A stretch of DNA of 64,000 nucleotides, taken from assembly GCA_964364175.1 (NCBI GenBank), contig CAYILR010000007.1, forward strand, positions 1 to 64,000. Direction: 5' to 3'. A program made the position numbers and the translations under genes. Of the stretch, positions 52,223-62,251 are shown piece by piece; the stretch's first letter is position 1, and each line of letters begins with the position of its first letter. The notes beneath the pieces were generated by a model. The model was not told the origin of the DNA. It worked only from the letters and a program-made list of their open reading frames with translations, and made no database searches. The stretch comes from CAYILR01 sp964364175. GTDB taxonomy: Bacteria > Bdellovibrionota > UBA1018.

Positions 52223-52940
52223 CGTCCTCAAAGCAGAGAACTTATTCAAAGCTTATGCGGGGAGACAGGTGGTGAAGGGGGTCAGTTTTGAGGTTCATTC
52301 AGGCCAGGTCATTGGCCTTTTGGGTCCGAACGGAGCAGGCAAAACCACCTCTTTTTATATGGTAGTGGGTCTTGTTCAGGCGGACGAGGGCTTGGTCACT
52401 CTGGATGGAACAGACATTTCGGATCTACCCATGCACGAGCGAGCCCGAAAAGGCATCGCCTATCTGCCTCAGGAAGCCTCGGTTTTTCGCAAACTCAGTG
52501 TCGAAGAAAATATTTTGGCGGTCCTCGAAACCATGTCAATGAAGGAAGCTGAAAGGCATGACCGGCTCCATCGGTTGCTTGACGAATTTACCCTCAACCA
52601 CGTCTGCAAACAAAAAGCCTACACGCTTTCTGGCGGTGAAAGACGCCGAGTCGAAGTCGCTCGCGCCCTCGCTCTGAATCCGCAGTTTTTATTGCTCGAC
52701 GAACCCTTTGCCGGCATTGACCCGATAGCAGTCGGGGATATTCAGAAAATGATTCATGTATTGAAAAAACGAAACATCGGAATCCTGATCACCGACCATA
52801 ACGTCAGAGAAACGTTATCCATTTGTGATTTGGGATATCTGCTCAGCGATGGTAAGATTATTGAAAAGGGCACACCGTCGCAAATTGCAAAGAGCAAAAC
52901 TGCGCGGGAAGCTTATTTGGGAGAGAACTTTCACTTTTAA
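52161..52940 (+). CDS. lptB: LPS export ABC transporter ATPase LptB
   Basis: Energises LPS extraction from the inner membrane. The 259-aa ATPase has Walker A GPNGAGKTT, Q-loop YLPQEASVFRKLSVEENIL (the LptB-typical form), signature LSGGERRRVE, Walker B FLLLDEPFAGID and the His switch ITDHNV. A ~20-residue Gln/Pro/Thr-rich N-terminal extension is encoded in the 62-bp overlap with lptC. No start codon nearer the ABC domain is available. The order lptC/A-lptB-rpoN is a classic synteny. Confidence 0.95.
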   Translation: MPSAQEPTQTQPKQPSQKTHSVLKAENLFKAYAGRQVVKGVSFEVHSGQVIGLLGPNGAGKTTSFYMVVGLVQADEGLVTLDGTDISDLPMHERARKGIAYLPQEASVFRKLSVEENILAVLETMSMKEAERHDRLHRLLDEFTLNHVCKQKAYTLSGGERRRVEVARALALNPQFLLLDEPFAGIDPIAVGDIQKMIHVLKKRNIGILITDHNVRETLSICDLGYLLSDGKIIEKGTPSQIAKSKTAREAYLGENFHF

Positions 52941-52945
52941 AAACT

Positions 52946-54496
<1,551 letters not shown>

Positions 54497-54508
54497 GGAT
54501 CTGAATCA

Positions 54509-55417
54509 ATGAGAATCGCGATTCTTTCCCGGAATAAAAAATTACACAGTATCCGTAGAATGCTCAGGGAAGCCAAAAAATCCCGGATCCAATGCGACGT
54601 CATCGATCCATTAGATTGCCAGCTGATTGTCGATGGCGAACAGAGCCGGATTTTGGTCGGACCCAAAGCGATTCCGGAATACGATGCAATCATCCCCAGG
54701 ATCGGTGCTTCCATTACCGGGTACGGACTCGCGGTCGTGAGGCAATTCGAAACCCTGGGTGCCTACCCGATCAACAGTTCTCAGGCGATTGCAGAATCGC
54801 GTGACAAAATGCGGAGCCTGCAGGTTCTGACCCAAGCAGGATTGCAAGTCCCCGCCACCGCGCTCACTCGCTCGCAGCGTGGGCTGAGAATGGCGGTCGA
54901 GGCAGTTCGCGGCCTGCCGGTCGTTCTCAAGATATTGGAAGGGACCCAGGGACTCGGGGTCATGCTGATGCATACCCCAATTTCACTGAGTTCTGTTCTC
55001 GACACGCTTCACGGATTGGAAAAAGACGTGATCCTGCAACAATTCATTGCAGAGGGCGCCGGCCACGATTACCGAGTTTTCGTGATTGGTGGAAAAGTTG
55101 CGGCCGCTATGCTGCGAACCGCACCCGAGGGAGACTTCCGCACCAATATTCACCGCGGAGGATCCGGGGAACTCGTAAAAAACCTGCCTCGTGCTTACGA
55201 ACGCGCAGCGATCCGCGCCACCAAAGTTCTCGGCCTTGAAATCGCCGGAGTCGATTTGATGAGCAGTCACCAAGGACCCCTGATTCTGGAGGTCAATAGC
55301 TCTCCCGGATTCGAAGGCATCGAGCAAGCCACCGGAATGAACATCGCTGCCATGATGATTCGACATACGATCAAGCAGGCTCGGGCGCATAAGAGAAAAA
55401 AGAAAAGACGGAGTTGA
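54509..55417 (+). CDS. rimK: RimK-type ATP-grasp glutamate ligase
   Basis: A 302-aa ATP-grasp enzyme the length of E. coli RimK, which adds glutamates to the C-terminus of ribosomal protein bS6. Blocks: MRIAILSRNKKLHSIRRM, IPRIGASITGYGLAVVRQFE, VVLKILEGTQGLGVML (glycine loop), DYRVFVIGGKVAAAMLR, and VDLMSSHQGPLILEVNSSPGFEGIE with the metal-binding Glu and Asn. AAGGA lies 11 nt before the ATG. Some family members act on other substrates. Last gene of the lpt-rpoN run. Confidence 0.9.
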   Translation: MRIAILSRNKKLHSIRRMLREAKKSRIQCDVIDPLDCQLIVDGEQSRILVGPKAIPEYDAIIPRIGASITGYGLAVVRQFETLGAYPINSSQAIAESRDKMRSLQVLTQAGLQVPATALTRSQRGLRMAVEAVRGLPVVLKILEGTQGLGVMLMHTPISLSSVLDTLHGLEKDVILQQFIAEGAGHDYRVFVIGGKVAAAMLRTAPEGDFRTNIHRGGSGELVKNLPRAYERAAIRATKVLGLEIAGVDLMSSHQGPLILEVNSSPGFEGIEQATGMNIAAMMIRHTIKQARAHKRKKKRRS

Positions 55418-55438
55418 CGAAATCAAGTAGCAGGCCCG

Positions 55439-56599
55439 CTACCTTATACTGGCGATCATGCCCGGACCGTCCAAAACCTCACGCAGCTGACTATTCATAT
55501 TCATGTACTTGGTCAGTTGAGCTTCGTATCCACCAGGAATATAGGGCCCGAACACTGCGCTCACCACACGGTATCCTGGGCCACATCGAGAAACAGGAAT
55601 ACTAGAAATCTGCATTTGGCCCACATTCAAAAGACCACCCTTGAAAAACTGATCTTCGCCACCCCAAAGAGCAGTCAGAGTTTGAGGAATTACTTTGCCA
55701 TCTCGGGTTTCTGTAATCCCCTTCAAAGCTTTCATGAAGTCTTGATCTGACGTCACATAAGCCAAAATCCTGGCCATGTTATTGGGGGTAGAATACTGAT
55801 TCAAACCAATTCCGCTAGGATCCGAAAACAGCGAACGTGCTCGACCGGGTTGATCCGATTTCAGAATATGAGCTGTGAGTGAATTCATCATTCCCACCAT
55901 CGTGGACTCCATCGCAATACCATCCACTCGAATATTTTTTTTCTGATTTCCTTGTGCTTGGGCTCCATACAATCGAGCAATAGCGTTCGCAGCGGTGTTG
56001 GAACTGTCGTACAGCAAAGAATGAATCATCACTGGAAATGGAACACTTTCACCCATCCGCATCGGTTCACCATGAAATTTTTCAGAATCACCGCTAATAT
56101 GTGAGCAAGGCATGCTCCAAGGGTCCTTGACGTCGGCGGAAGTGCATGCAACCGACTCTCCCCACAACCCAGATTTGTAAGCAATGTAGGCAGTCAATAT
56201 TTTCTGTGTAGATGCTACGGGTTGCTGTCGATCTGCATCGACTTCGTGAAGATTCTGAACCACTCTGCCCTGTGGATCCACCAAGTAAAAAGCTGACGGT
56301 CTTGAGGGTGCTGTTCTCCTTAACAAAGACTCAATCGTGTCTTTGGCTAGCTTGGGATCCATTTTGCATTGACGATTGGAATCCAAATGAGGGAGCAGGA
56401 CATTCTCCTCAGTATCTTGCCCTGGGCACCCAGATTGAGTTCCAAATTCTGATAAACTACTTCGCAGGCTCGAAATACTAGCCCTTGCTCGCGCAGCAGC
56501 CTCGCTAGTTTCACGCACCTCTTCAGCATTTGCTGAACCGGACAAAGCCACTCCTACAACGAAGAAAACAAATCCTTTTAAAATATGAATGTCCCCCAC
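55439..56599 (-). CDS. Exported serine D-Ala-D-Ala carboxypeptidase-like protein (S11 type)
   Basis: A 386-aa exported penicillin-binding-protein-type hydrolase acting on peptidoglycan stem peptides. A signal peptide precedes the catalytic domain. The three active-site motifs are STQK (Ser 130, Lys 133), SSN (199-201) and, in place of KTG, KGG in FFKGGLLN. An Ala/Arg/Ser-rich segment follows the signal peptide. The start is GTG 56599, as no ATG is available. It converges on rimK. Confidence 0.8.
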   Translation of the reverse strand: MGDIHILKGFVFFVVGVALSGSANAEEVRETSEAAARARASISSLRSSLSEFGTQSGCPGQDTEENVLLPHLDSNRQCKMDPKLAKDTIESLLRRTAPSRPSAFYLVDPQGRVVQNLHEVDADRQQPVASTQKILTAYIAYKSGLWGESVACTSADVKDPWSMPCSHISGDSEKFHGEPMRMGESVPFPVMIHSLLYDSSNTAANAIARLYGAQAQGNQKKNIRVDGIAMESTMVGMMNSLTAHILKSDQPGRARSLFSDPSGIGLNQYSTPNNMARILAYVTSDQDFMKALKGITETRDGKVIPQTLTALWGGEDQFFKGGLLNVGQMQISSIPVSRCGPGYRVVSAVFGPYIPGGYEAQLTKYMNMNSQLREVLDGPGMIASIR

Positions 56600-56691
56600 T
56601 CATTATTTGACCATAAAAGTCTGATTTTTTAAATAAAAAAAATATGCGTACATCTTCTTGAAAAGATTGAATTTCAACTCAATTGATTGAA

Positions 56692-57507
56692 TTAAATCCC
56701 TAAAATTTCACGAGATTTTTTCGGGGTGGCGACCTCCCGGCCCATCTCGCGAGCGATGCGTGCAACTCGCTCCACGAGCTGGGCGTTGGACTGAGCCAAC
56801 ACTCCTTTGGAATAAAAAACATTGTCCTCGAACCCAACTCGAACGTGCCCACCCATGGTCAATGCATGAACCGCCAAGGGGAGCTGGAATCGGCCTACTC
56901 CAGCTACACCCCAATGAGCGTCTGGATTCGGCAGCAACGAAACTAAATGCATGAGATTTCGGAGATCCCCCGACATCCCGCCAGGAACTCCCAAGACGAA
57001 TTGGAAATTCATGGGTTCTTTCAAAATACCTTGTTTTTGCAACCGCAGCGCAGACTCCAACATTCCCGCTTCGTAAATTTCCAACTCGGGCACAATTCCC
57101 AGCTGCTGCATCTTCTCAGCCAGACTGACAATGTCTTTGGGATGATTGTAGAAAACATCATCCCCAAAATTCATCGTACCTAAATTCAACGAAGCCATCT
57201 CGGGTTTCAACGACAGAGGCTTCATCCGGTTTTCGATCGACTCGCCGACAGCTCCCCCCGTGGAAATCTGAATCATGACATCGGGCACTCGTTTTTTGAT
57301 CGCCTGGATGGATTCACGGAATCGATCCACGCTCTGGCTGGGGTTCCCATCCTCGTCGCGCACATGCAGGTGAATAATCGAAGCCCCCGCTTTGACAGCA
57401 TCTGCTGCGGCTTGCGCCTGTTCTTGCGGCGTGATGGGAAGCGCTGGCTGTTTTGCTTTTGTGGTTTCTGCGCCCGTAATTGCACAGGTGATCATCAGAG
57501 GGTTCAT
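56692..57507 (-). CDS. BKACE-family enzyme (Kce-like beta-keto acid cleavage)
   Basis: A 271-aa TIM-barrel enzyme of the BKACE/DUF849 family, which condenses a beta-keto acid with acetyl-CoA and cleaves it; the founding member Kce acts on 3-keto-5-aminohexanoate in lysine fermentation. Zinc ligands are visible in IIHLHVRD (His 46, His 48). Also present are SLNLGTMNFGDD, ELEIYEAGML, FVLGVPGGMSGD and HVRVGFEDNVF, with the conserved Glu. The start is ATG 57507, giving an ATGA overlap with the matrixin-like gene; the frame is open upstream. No other lysine-fermentation gene is present, so the true keto acid is unknown. Confidence 0.85.
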   Translation of the reverse strand: MNPLMITCAITGAETTKAKQPALPITPQEQAQAAADAVKAGASIIHLHVRDEDGNPSQSVDRFRESIQAIKKRVPDVMIQISTGGAVGESIENRMKPLSLKPEMASLNLGTMNFGDDVFYNHPKDIVSLAEKMQQLGIVPELEIYEAGMLESALRLQKQGILKEPMNFQFVLGVPGGMSGDLRNLMHLVSLLPNPDAHWGVAGVGRFQLPLAVHALTMGGHVRVGFEDNVFYSKGVLAQSNAQLVERVARIAREMGREVATPKKSREILGI

Positions 57508-59177
57508 TTTTGCTCCTGCTGTTGCAATTGATTCAACGTCCGATGAATACGGTTGAGAACTTCCCACGTCAACGCATCTGGTTCGGCCTTCAATGCCCAT
57601 TGCTCATGAAAGTTTGCATCCGCACGACTCCGCAAAACCAATCCATAAGTCACGCCATATCGATTCATTCCCGCCGCCCAAGTTCCATACCATCTAGATA
57701 AACCTTCTGGAGAGCTGGATTTCATCGTCTCGATTAATTTGAGAGCCTCATCCGAGAGAACACGTTTGAGTGTGTAAACTGAAGCCTTTTCAAAAATCTT
57801 TTGATAGTACTTCGCTAGCGCCATGGGATCTGTGGGTGCGGTTAAAACTTCAGTTGCTTTGGGATGAGATTTTTTCTTTTTCTTTCCGAACTCGACCACC
57901 GAAACTCCTGCGGTCTGTCCTTGGATTTTCTGGCCGTCTTCTGTCCCCGCTCCAAGCTCCATTTCACTCATACTCATCATTGGAGCTAACGGCTCTGCGG
58001 ATCGCGCTGTGAAATTGGTTTTCTCGGGAAGCAACATTTCGATATCCGCCAATTGCTCCACAAAAAAAACTAAAGCTCGCTCGGGAACAGGACCTGGATT
58101 GCGGGTTTCTAAATCACGATAGTGAGCTGAATGAGTAAATCCATTGTAAATCCCCTCAAAAGAAGAACCCTGATCCAAGCTCGCCAGATAACTTGAAAAC
58201 AAGTCGCCTTCCCTGGGTTCCAGTCGGAAAATTACAAGAAACATTTCTCGTAGAAGTTCGGCATGGGCTTGGTGCCGTGATTCGGGTGGAACAGAGGCTC
58301 GCGCCGAAACAACGACCTTAGGAGCCGCTTCTTGCGAACGCCCTCCGGGCAAAACTCTCAGAATCGTAGCCCATTCTTTTTTTATTTGTTCGGCGAAACC
58401 CTCGGGGCTGCCTCCTCCAGGAACTCCTGAGCAACCCGATAAAATTCCCATGGATAAAATAAAGCCTATTGAAAAAAATCCACCGCAAATCTGCTTCATT
58501 TTTCTCATTCCCCACATCATCAAAAAAACAGCCACAAACGTGAATAGTCGATCAGATCCGCCTGAGCCACCACTCGATCCATCCACACTCCTCACTGTTG
58601 CGCAGCCCAAAGGATACCGCGCAGAGTCCTCTGGATACAACTGTGCAAGCACGAATTTATCGTCAGTCGTAAGGATGCTCCCACCCCGATAGCTCATCAC
58701 CGCTTTGTTCACGACCGAATGCACAAGCCCTAGGCAATGTCCGATTTCGTGAAGAATAATCCCCTTGATCAGACTGTTGGCGCTTCGAGAGGGAATCTCC
58801 ACGGTGCACTGCTGGATATAACCCGTGCTCGAATCCACGCTGACCCGAGCTTGCGCTCCCGCGAATGAATTCGAGAGCTCGCCCACCACATGAATCCAAA
58901 TATCAGCATAGTTGGTGGCATTCGGATCATGACTGATGGAATCCAGTTTTTTGAACCGAATGTAGGCATCAGGCACACCTTGCCACTCCGAAAAACTGCT
59001 CTCCGCCAGCGCCTGAACCGTGTCATATCCAGAATCAATGTAAAACCTCACTTCCGGCGACTTCGAAGTGATATCCCAAACACGGATCTTGTTCCCGACG
59101 GTTGGAATGGCTGAGGCTTCCCCGTTCACCCCCACGAAAAAAAACATGAGGAGTCCAATGGTGTTAGCTATAGGCAC
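57504..59177 (-). CDS. Matrixin-like zinc protease fused in frame to a lipoprotein-like protein
   Basis: About 557 aa from GTG 59177, where a signal peptide begins (IGLLMFFFVGVNGEASA); the frame is open to 59324 through a palindromic element. The first part is a secreted metalloprotease with HEIGHCLGLVH (143-153) and a downstream Met turn (VMSY). It ends in SGGSGGSDRLF, one membrane segment and RKMK, like a C-terminal sorting tail. Without a stop, the frame continues into what looks like the start of a lipoprotein: MKQICGG (Met ~227, with GGGGA upstream) and lipobox LSGC. The helical remainder ends at 57504. It may be two ancestral genes joined by loss of a stop. Confidence 0.7.
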   Translation of the reverse strand: MPIANTIGLLMFFFVGVNGEASAIPTVGNKIRVWDITSKSPEVRFYIDSGYDTVQALAESSFSEWQGVPDAYIRFKKLDSISHDPNATNYADIWIHVVGELSNSFAGAQARVSVDSSTGYIQQCTVEIPSRSANSLIKGIILHEIGHCLGLVHSVVNKAVMSYRGGSILTTDDKFVLAQLYPEDSARYPLGCATVRSVDGSSGGSGGSDRLFTFVAVFLMMWGMRKMKQICGGFFSIGFILSMGILSGCSGVPGGGSPEGFAEQIKKEWATILRVLPGGRSQEAAPKVVVSARASVPPESRHQAHAELLREMFLVIFRLEPREGDLFSSYLASLDQGSSFEGIYNGFTHSAHYRDLETRNPGPVPERALVFFVEQLADIEMLLPEKTNFTARSAEPLAPMMSMSEMELGAGTEDGQKIQGQTAGVSVVEFGKKKKKSHPKATEVLTAPTDPMALAKYYQKIFEKASVYTLKRVLSDEALKLIETMKSSSPEGLSRWYGTWAAGMNRYGVTYGLVLRSRADANFHEQWALKAEPDALTWEVLNRIHRTLNQLQQQEQK

Positions 59178-59310
59178 AGGGTTAAGGGATTTTCTTATGC
59201 GAACTCGGGGGATCCACGCAAGCGGATGCGTCCCGCCACAGGCGGGTGCGTGTAAGACAAGGAGGTCGCGCCCCCGAAGTCGCATAAAAAAATCCCCCAC
59301 CCTGTGCCTA
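59171..59310. repeat. Palindromic element E4
   Basis: Arms 59171-59210 and 59272-59310 pair over about 39 bp with a few mismatches (TAGGCACAGGGT outer, TTATGCGA inner). The core (about 59211-59271) has a further CCCGCC/GGCGGG hairpin. It fills the junction between the beta-barrel-like gene and the matrixin-like gene, directly after the TAG of the former. Confidence 0.8.
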
Positions 59311-59313
59311 CTT

Positions 59314-59781
59314 CTAAAAAGCAATCGCTACCCCCAATGTATAAATAGGATACACAATTGCTCTCGGGAAAAGTACTGCGGCATAGGTATCCATTCGTAC
59401 TCCCCACTCGATTCCAAAAAGTCGAATGAGCCGCAAGTTCAATCCCATTCCTCCCATCAGAGCAGTATATCCAGTGAATCTGCTGACCCCAACAGCCATG
59501 TGCGGAACGAAAAAGCCATATTCATTCAAATCTTTCCTGACTGCGATGCCCAAGCCCCCAATGGTGCTGTACATGAATTCAACCATTTTGTAGCGATACC
59601 GAAGTCCCATCCCTCTGACTCCACCCGCATTGGAATCCAGACCGCGAAAGTGAAATGAGATTTCGTGTTTGGGCGGCAAGATGCTCGATCGAGTGCTTCG
59701 AGCTGCCTCTGCGCTCTGCAAAGTCAGCAAGCTGATCCACATCAGCATAAAAATCTGGAGGGACGTTCTAAAAGTGAACAT
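59314..59781 (-). CDS. Small exported beta-barrel-like protein
   Basis: A 155-aa protein with a signal peptide (QIFMLMWISLLTLQSAEA) and a mature part of alternating strands rich in Gly, Tyr, Phe and Arg (MGLRYRYKMVEFMYSTIGGLGIAV; MGGMGLNLRLIRLFGIEWGVRM), ending TLGVAIAF with a terminal Phe. This suits a small outer-membrane barrel of about eight strands. It overlaps the next upstream gene by 14 bp. Function unknown. Confidence 0.65.
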   Translation of the reverse strand: MFTFRTSLQIFMLMWISLLTLQSAEAARSTRSSILPPKHEISFHFRGLDSNAGGVRGMGLRYRYKMVEFMYSTIGGLGIAVRKDLNEYGFFVPHMAVGVSRFTGYTALMGGMGLNLRLIRLFGIEWGVRMDTYAAVLFPRAIVYPIYTLGVAIAF

Positions 59782-60265
59782 AGAATCCCCCGAAAAAATT
59801 AATCATGGGCCAAACTGTAAAAAAAGTCAGCTCGCGCGGATCATAAACTCCCACCAGATTCATCACACAAGCATCCAACCCAAAAGCCTCGGGACCCATC
59901 TTCAATCCAGCCTTGGTCATCAGGGACGGAACCCAACCTGCTTGTACTCCAACCCGATCGACATAAACTGCAACAGAGCCACCCACGTAGGGAGTGAAAA
60001 ATGCATCTCGAGTCAAATCCCACTCCAGCCCTGCTCCCCCAAATGCAATAATCTGCCTGACTCCATGTGAAACGTAGGGTTTCACTCCGCCAAAATCGAT
60101 GACGAAATGCCCACGATCTTCTCCAAATCTGAGTCGTGTTGCATAACCCAGGTAATGGTAATTTGAATCCGGTAGGTGAATTGCGCCGACATCACCCACC
60201 CATTCGACTGCATAGCTCGTTGTATTTAATCCAGCCCAACTCATGAGCAAGACTAGAAAAATCAT
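59768..60265 (-). CDS. Small exported beta-barrel-like protein
   Basis: A 165-aa protein resembling its neighbour in style: a signal peptide (MIFLVLLMSWAGLNTTSYA), then Gly/aromatic-rich alternating strands (YLGYATRLRFGEDRGHFVIDFGG; FFTPYVGGSVAVYVDRVGVQAGW), ending NFFGGFYVHF with a terminal Phe. Its ATG overlaps the permease stop (ATGA), so it belongs to the ABC-importer operon and may help substrate cross the outer membrane. That link is inferred from position only. Confidence 0.65.
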   Translation of the reverse strand: MIFLVLLMSWAGLNTTSYAVEWVGDVGAIHLPDSNYHYLGYATRLRFGEDRGHFVIDFGGVKPYVSHGVRQIIAFGGAGLEWDLTRDAFFTPYVGGSVAVYVDRVGVQAGWVPSLMTKAGLKMGPEAFGLDACVMNLVGVYDPRELTFFTVWPMINFFGGFYVHF

Positions 60266-61134
60266 CCACTACTCCACGGATGACTCTTCAAAGCCGAAGG
60301 TGCACGCGAGCGTCCGACCCAACCCACGACGAAAAACAAAGTCACAACGTATGGCAAAACCTGAATCGCTTGGGCTGGAATCAATGATGCAAAATCACCT
60401 AAAACATTGGGCAGGCGAATTTGCGCTGCTTCTGCAGCAGCAAAAAGCAAGCACGCAAGCGCCGCTGGCAACGGACGCCATTTGCCAAAAATCAAAGCGG
60501 CCAAAGCCATGAAGCCACGACCCGCCGTCATGTTGCGTGAATATCCAGACGACAATAGGATCGATAAAGTCATTCCGCCCATCGCTGCCATTGCACCACT
60601 GGCGAGCACAGAGATCCACTGAATTTTCCGCACAGAAATTCCAGCTGATTCAAGTGCGGCAGGCTTTTCTCCCGCAAACTGATGCCAGAGCCCCATCGGA
60701 GTAAAGCTGGATCCGTACTGCAAAACTGCCACGACACCCCAAGCTCCAACGATCATCCAAAAATCTAAATTCATCCCGACCGCTAATGACGGCGTTGAGC
60801 CTGTTACTCCAAAAAAAATCTTACAGAAGAACGGAACGGTGCCCGCAGCCAAAAGATTGATCGCCGTTCCACCCACAATTGTATCCACTCTGAACTGCAG
60901 CACAAACAATCCATAAATCGCTGCGAAAACTACACCAGCAAGACCAGCCGCAACGATGCCAAAAAACAGCGACCCTGTGTAAACTGTTGCCGCGGCCGCA
61001 GCAAAAGCCCCCACCAGCATCAGGCCTTCCAGCGCAATATTGACCACTCCTGCACGCTCGCTGAGAAATCCGCCCATGGCCGCAAAAATCAGCGGTGTCG
61101 AAAGCCTGAGAACAGAGAACAGAAAATCAAGCAC
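60262..61134 (-). CDS. BMP/Nup-type nucleoside ABC transporter permease (second)
   Basis: About 290 aa with some eight membrane segments. The family signature lies near the N-terminus: AAMGGFLSERAGVVNIALEGLMLVGAF. This is the YufQ/NupC-like permease of nucleoside importers. The frame opens at 61275, but the first 47 residues are hydrophilic and unlike the family, and overlap the upstream permease. The better start is GTG 61134 (GTGCTTGA, overlapping the upstream TGA). A repeat copy lies in the excluded part. Confidence 0.88.
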   Translation of the reverse strand: MLDFLFSVLRLSTPLIFAAMGGFLSERAGVVNIALEGLMLVGAFAAAAATVYTGSLFFGIVAAGLAGVVFAAIYGLFVLQFRVDTIVGGTAINLLAAGTVPFFCKIFFGVTGSTPSLAVGMNLDFWMIVGAWGVVAVLQYGSSFTPMGLWHQFAGEKPAALESAGISVRKIQWISVLASGAMAAMGGMTLSILLSSGYSRNMTAGRGFMALAALIFGKWRPLPAALACLLFAAAEAAQIRLPNVLGDFASLIPAQAIQVLPYVVTLFFVVGWVGRSRAPSALKSHPWSSG

Positions 61135-62251
61135 GCTTCCGTCCTCCCCTTCGCATCCTGCTCGGGGCAGTGCTTTCGCACTGTCGGAGGTCTCCGCTCC
61201 TGCTTCGTCCTCCCCATCGAGCAGGTAATTTGAGAAGTGGCTCGCGCCACGATATCTGAAACTGAGCCGACACAAAAAGAATAATCAATGCTTGAAATAT
61301 ATCTGAAACCTCCCGAGTTACCCTCTCGGTTTCCAAATCCAAATCCGAAGCGCCTTTGTGAAGAGCTCCGAAGAGCAGTGCTGAAAACAGAATCCCTATC
61401 GGGTGATTTCCTCCGAGTAATGCCACTGCGATTCCCAGAAAACCATACCCAGGAGAAAACTCGAGGCGATACTTCCCCGCATTCCCCAAAACCTCAGCAA
61501 CACCCACCATCCCCGCCAAAGCACCCGCCCACATCATCGCAGTAATCTTGATCCTCGCGGGATTGATTCCAGAAAACTCACACGCAGTTTCGTTCTGACC
61601 CACTGAACGAAGCACAAAACCCAAACGAGTTCTGAAAAACATGATCCCCATGACCCCTAAGGCAAAAGCTGCAACTCCCAACATCGGACCTACAGGTGCA
61701 CCTTGAAAAAAACTCCAAAAAGAAAATCGATAGGCCGAAGCCAGTTCTAGAGTTTCCGGATATTGACTGCTGGTATTTTTAAGTGGGTTGAGCGTCAACC
61801 AGCTGCAGATCGCTGCTGCGATGAAATTCAGCATGATCGTGACGATCACCTCATGCCCACCTCGCTTGGCTCGAATCCAGCCTGCGATTCCTGCCCAAGC
61901 AGCTCCTGCTGTCATCGCTGCCAGTGCAGCACCCAGCGGAGCCAACGGAAACGGCAAACCAGGAAAACACACGCCAAAAATCACGGCTGTGATCGCCGCG
62001 ATGTTCAGCTGTCCCTCCGCTCCAATATTAAACAATCCAGATTGAAATGCAGTTGCAACTGACAATCCTACAAAAACAAGCGGAACGGCAAAGGACAAAG
62101 TCATCCCGAAGTCATAAGGGGAGCCAAACGCACTCCGAGCCAGGATCTGGAGCACGTGCAAAGGATTCTCTCCGGAGAAAGTTGTGAAAACCAATCCCAC
62201 GGCAAGGGCGAGGATGAGGGCTAGAATTTTTCCCGAGGCTATCCGAATCAT
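61127..62251 (-). CDS. BMP/Nup-type nucleoside ABC transporter permease (first)
   Basis: A 374-aa multi-span YufP/NupB-like permease: SLAFAVPLVFVGLSVATAFQSGLFNIGAEGQL-type family segment (seen as FAVPLVFVGLSVATAFQSG then FNIGAEGQLNIAA), then GHEVIVTIMLNFIA. The C-terminal ~40 residues (from SWREPLLKL) are basic and unlike the family. They start exactly where a 16-bp dispersed repeat is read (SWREP), so the tail appears to come from repeat insertion and read-through. It overlaps the ATPase gene by 4 bp. Confidence 0.88.
   Translation of the reverse strand: MIRIASGKILALILALAVGLVFTTFSGENPLHVLQILARSAFGSPYDFGMTLSFAVPLVFVGLSVATAFQSGLFNIGAEGQLNIAAITAVIFGVCFPGLPFPLAPLGAALAAMTAGAAWAGIAGWIRAKRGGHEVIVTIMLNFIAAAICSWLTLNPLKNTSSQYPETLELASAYRFSFWSFFQGAPVGPMLGVAAFALGVMGIMFFRTRLGFVLRSVGQNETACEFSGINPARIKITAMMWAGALAGMVGVAEVLGNAGKYRLEFSPGYGFLGIAVALLGGNHPIGILFSALLFGALHKGASDLDLETERVTREVSDIFQALIILFVSAQFQISWREPLLKLPARWGGRSRSGDLRQCESTAPSRMRRGGRKRA
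61237..61252 (+). repeat. 16-bp dispersed palindromic repeat, copy 4 (permease 3' end)
   Basis: GTGGCTCGCGCCACGA on the plus strand, read as SWREP on the coding strand, at the point where the permease leaves family-like sequence. Confidence 0.8.

Noticed and set aside
55433..55448. GTAGC/GCTAC hairpin after rimK
   Set aside because: Short stem with no T-run on either strand; not enough to call a terminator.
61135..61275. 47-residue N-terminal extension of the second permease
   Set aside because: Hydrophilic, overlaps the upstream permease and a repeat copy; GTG 61134 gives the normal N-terminus.
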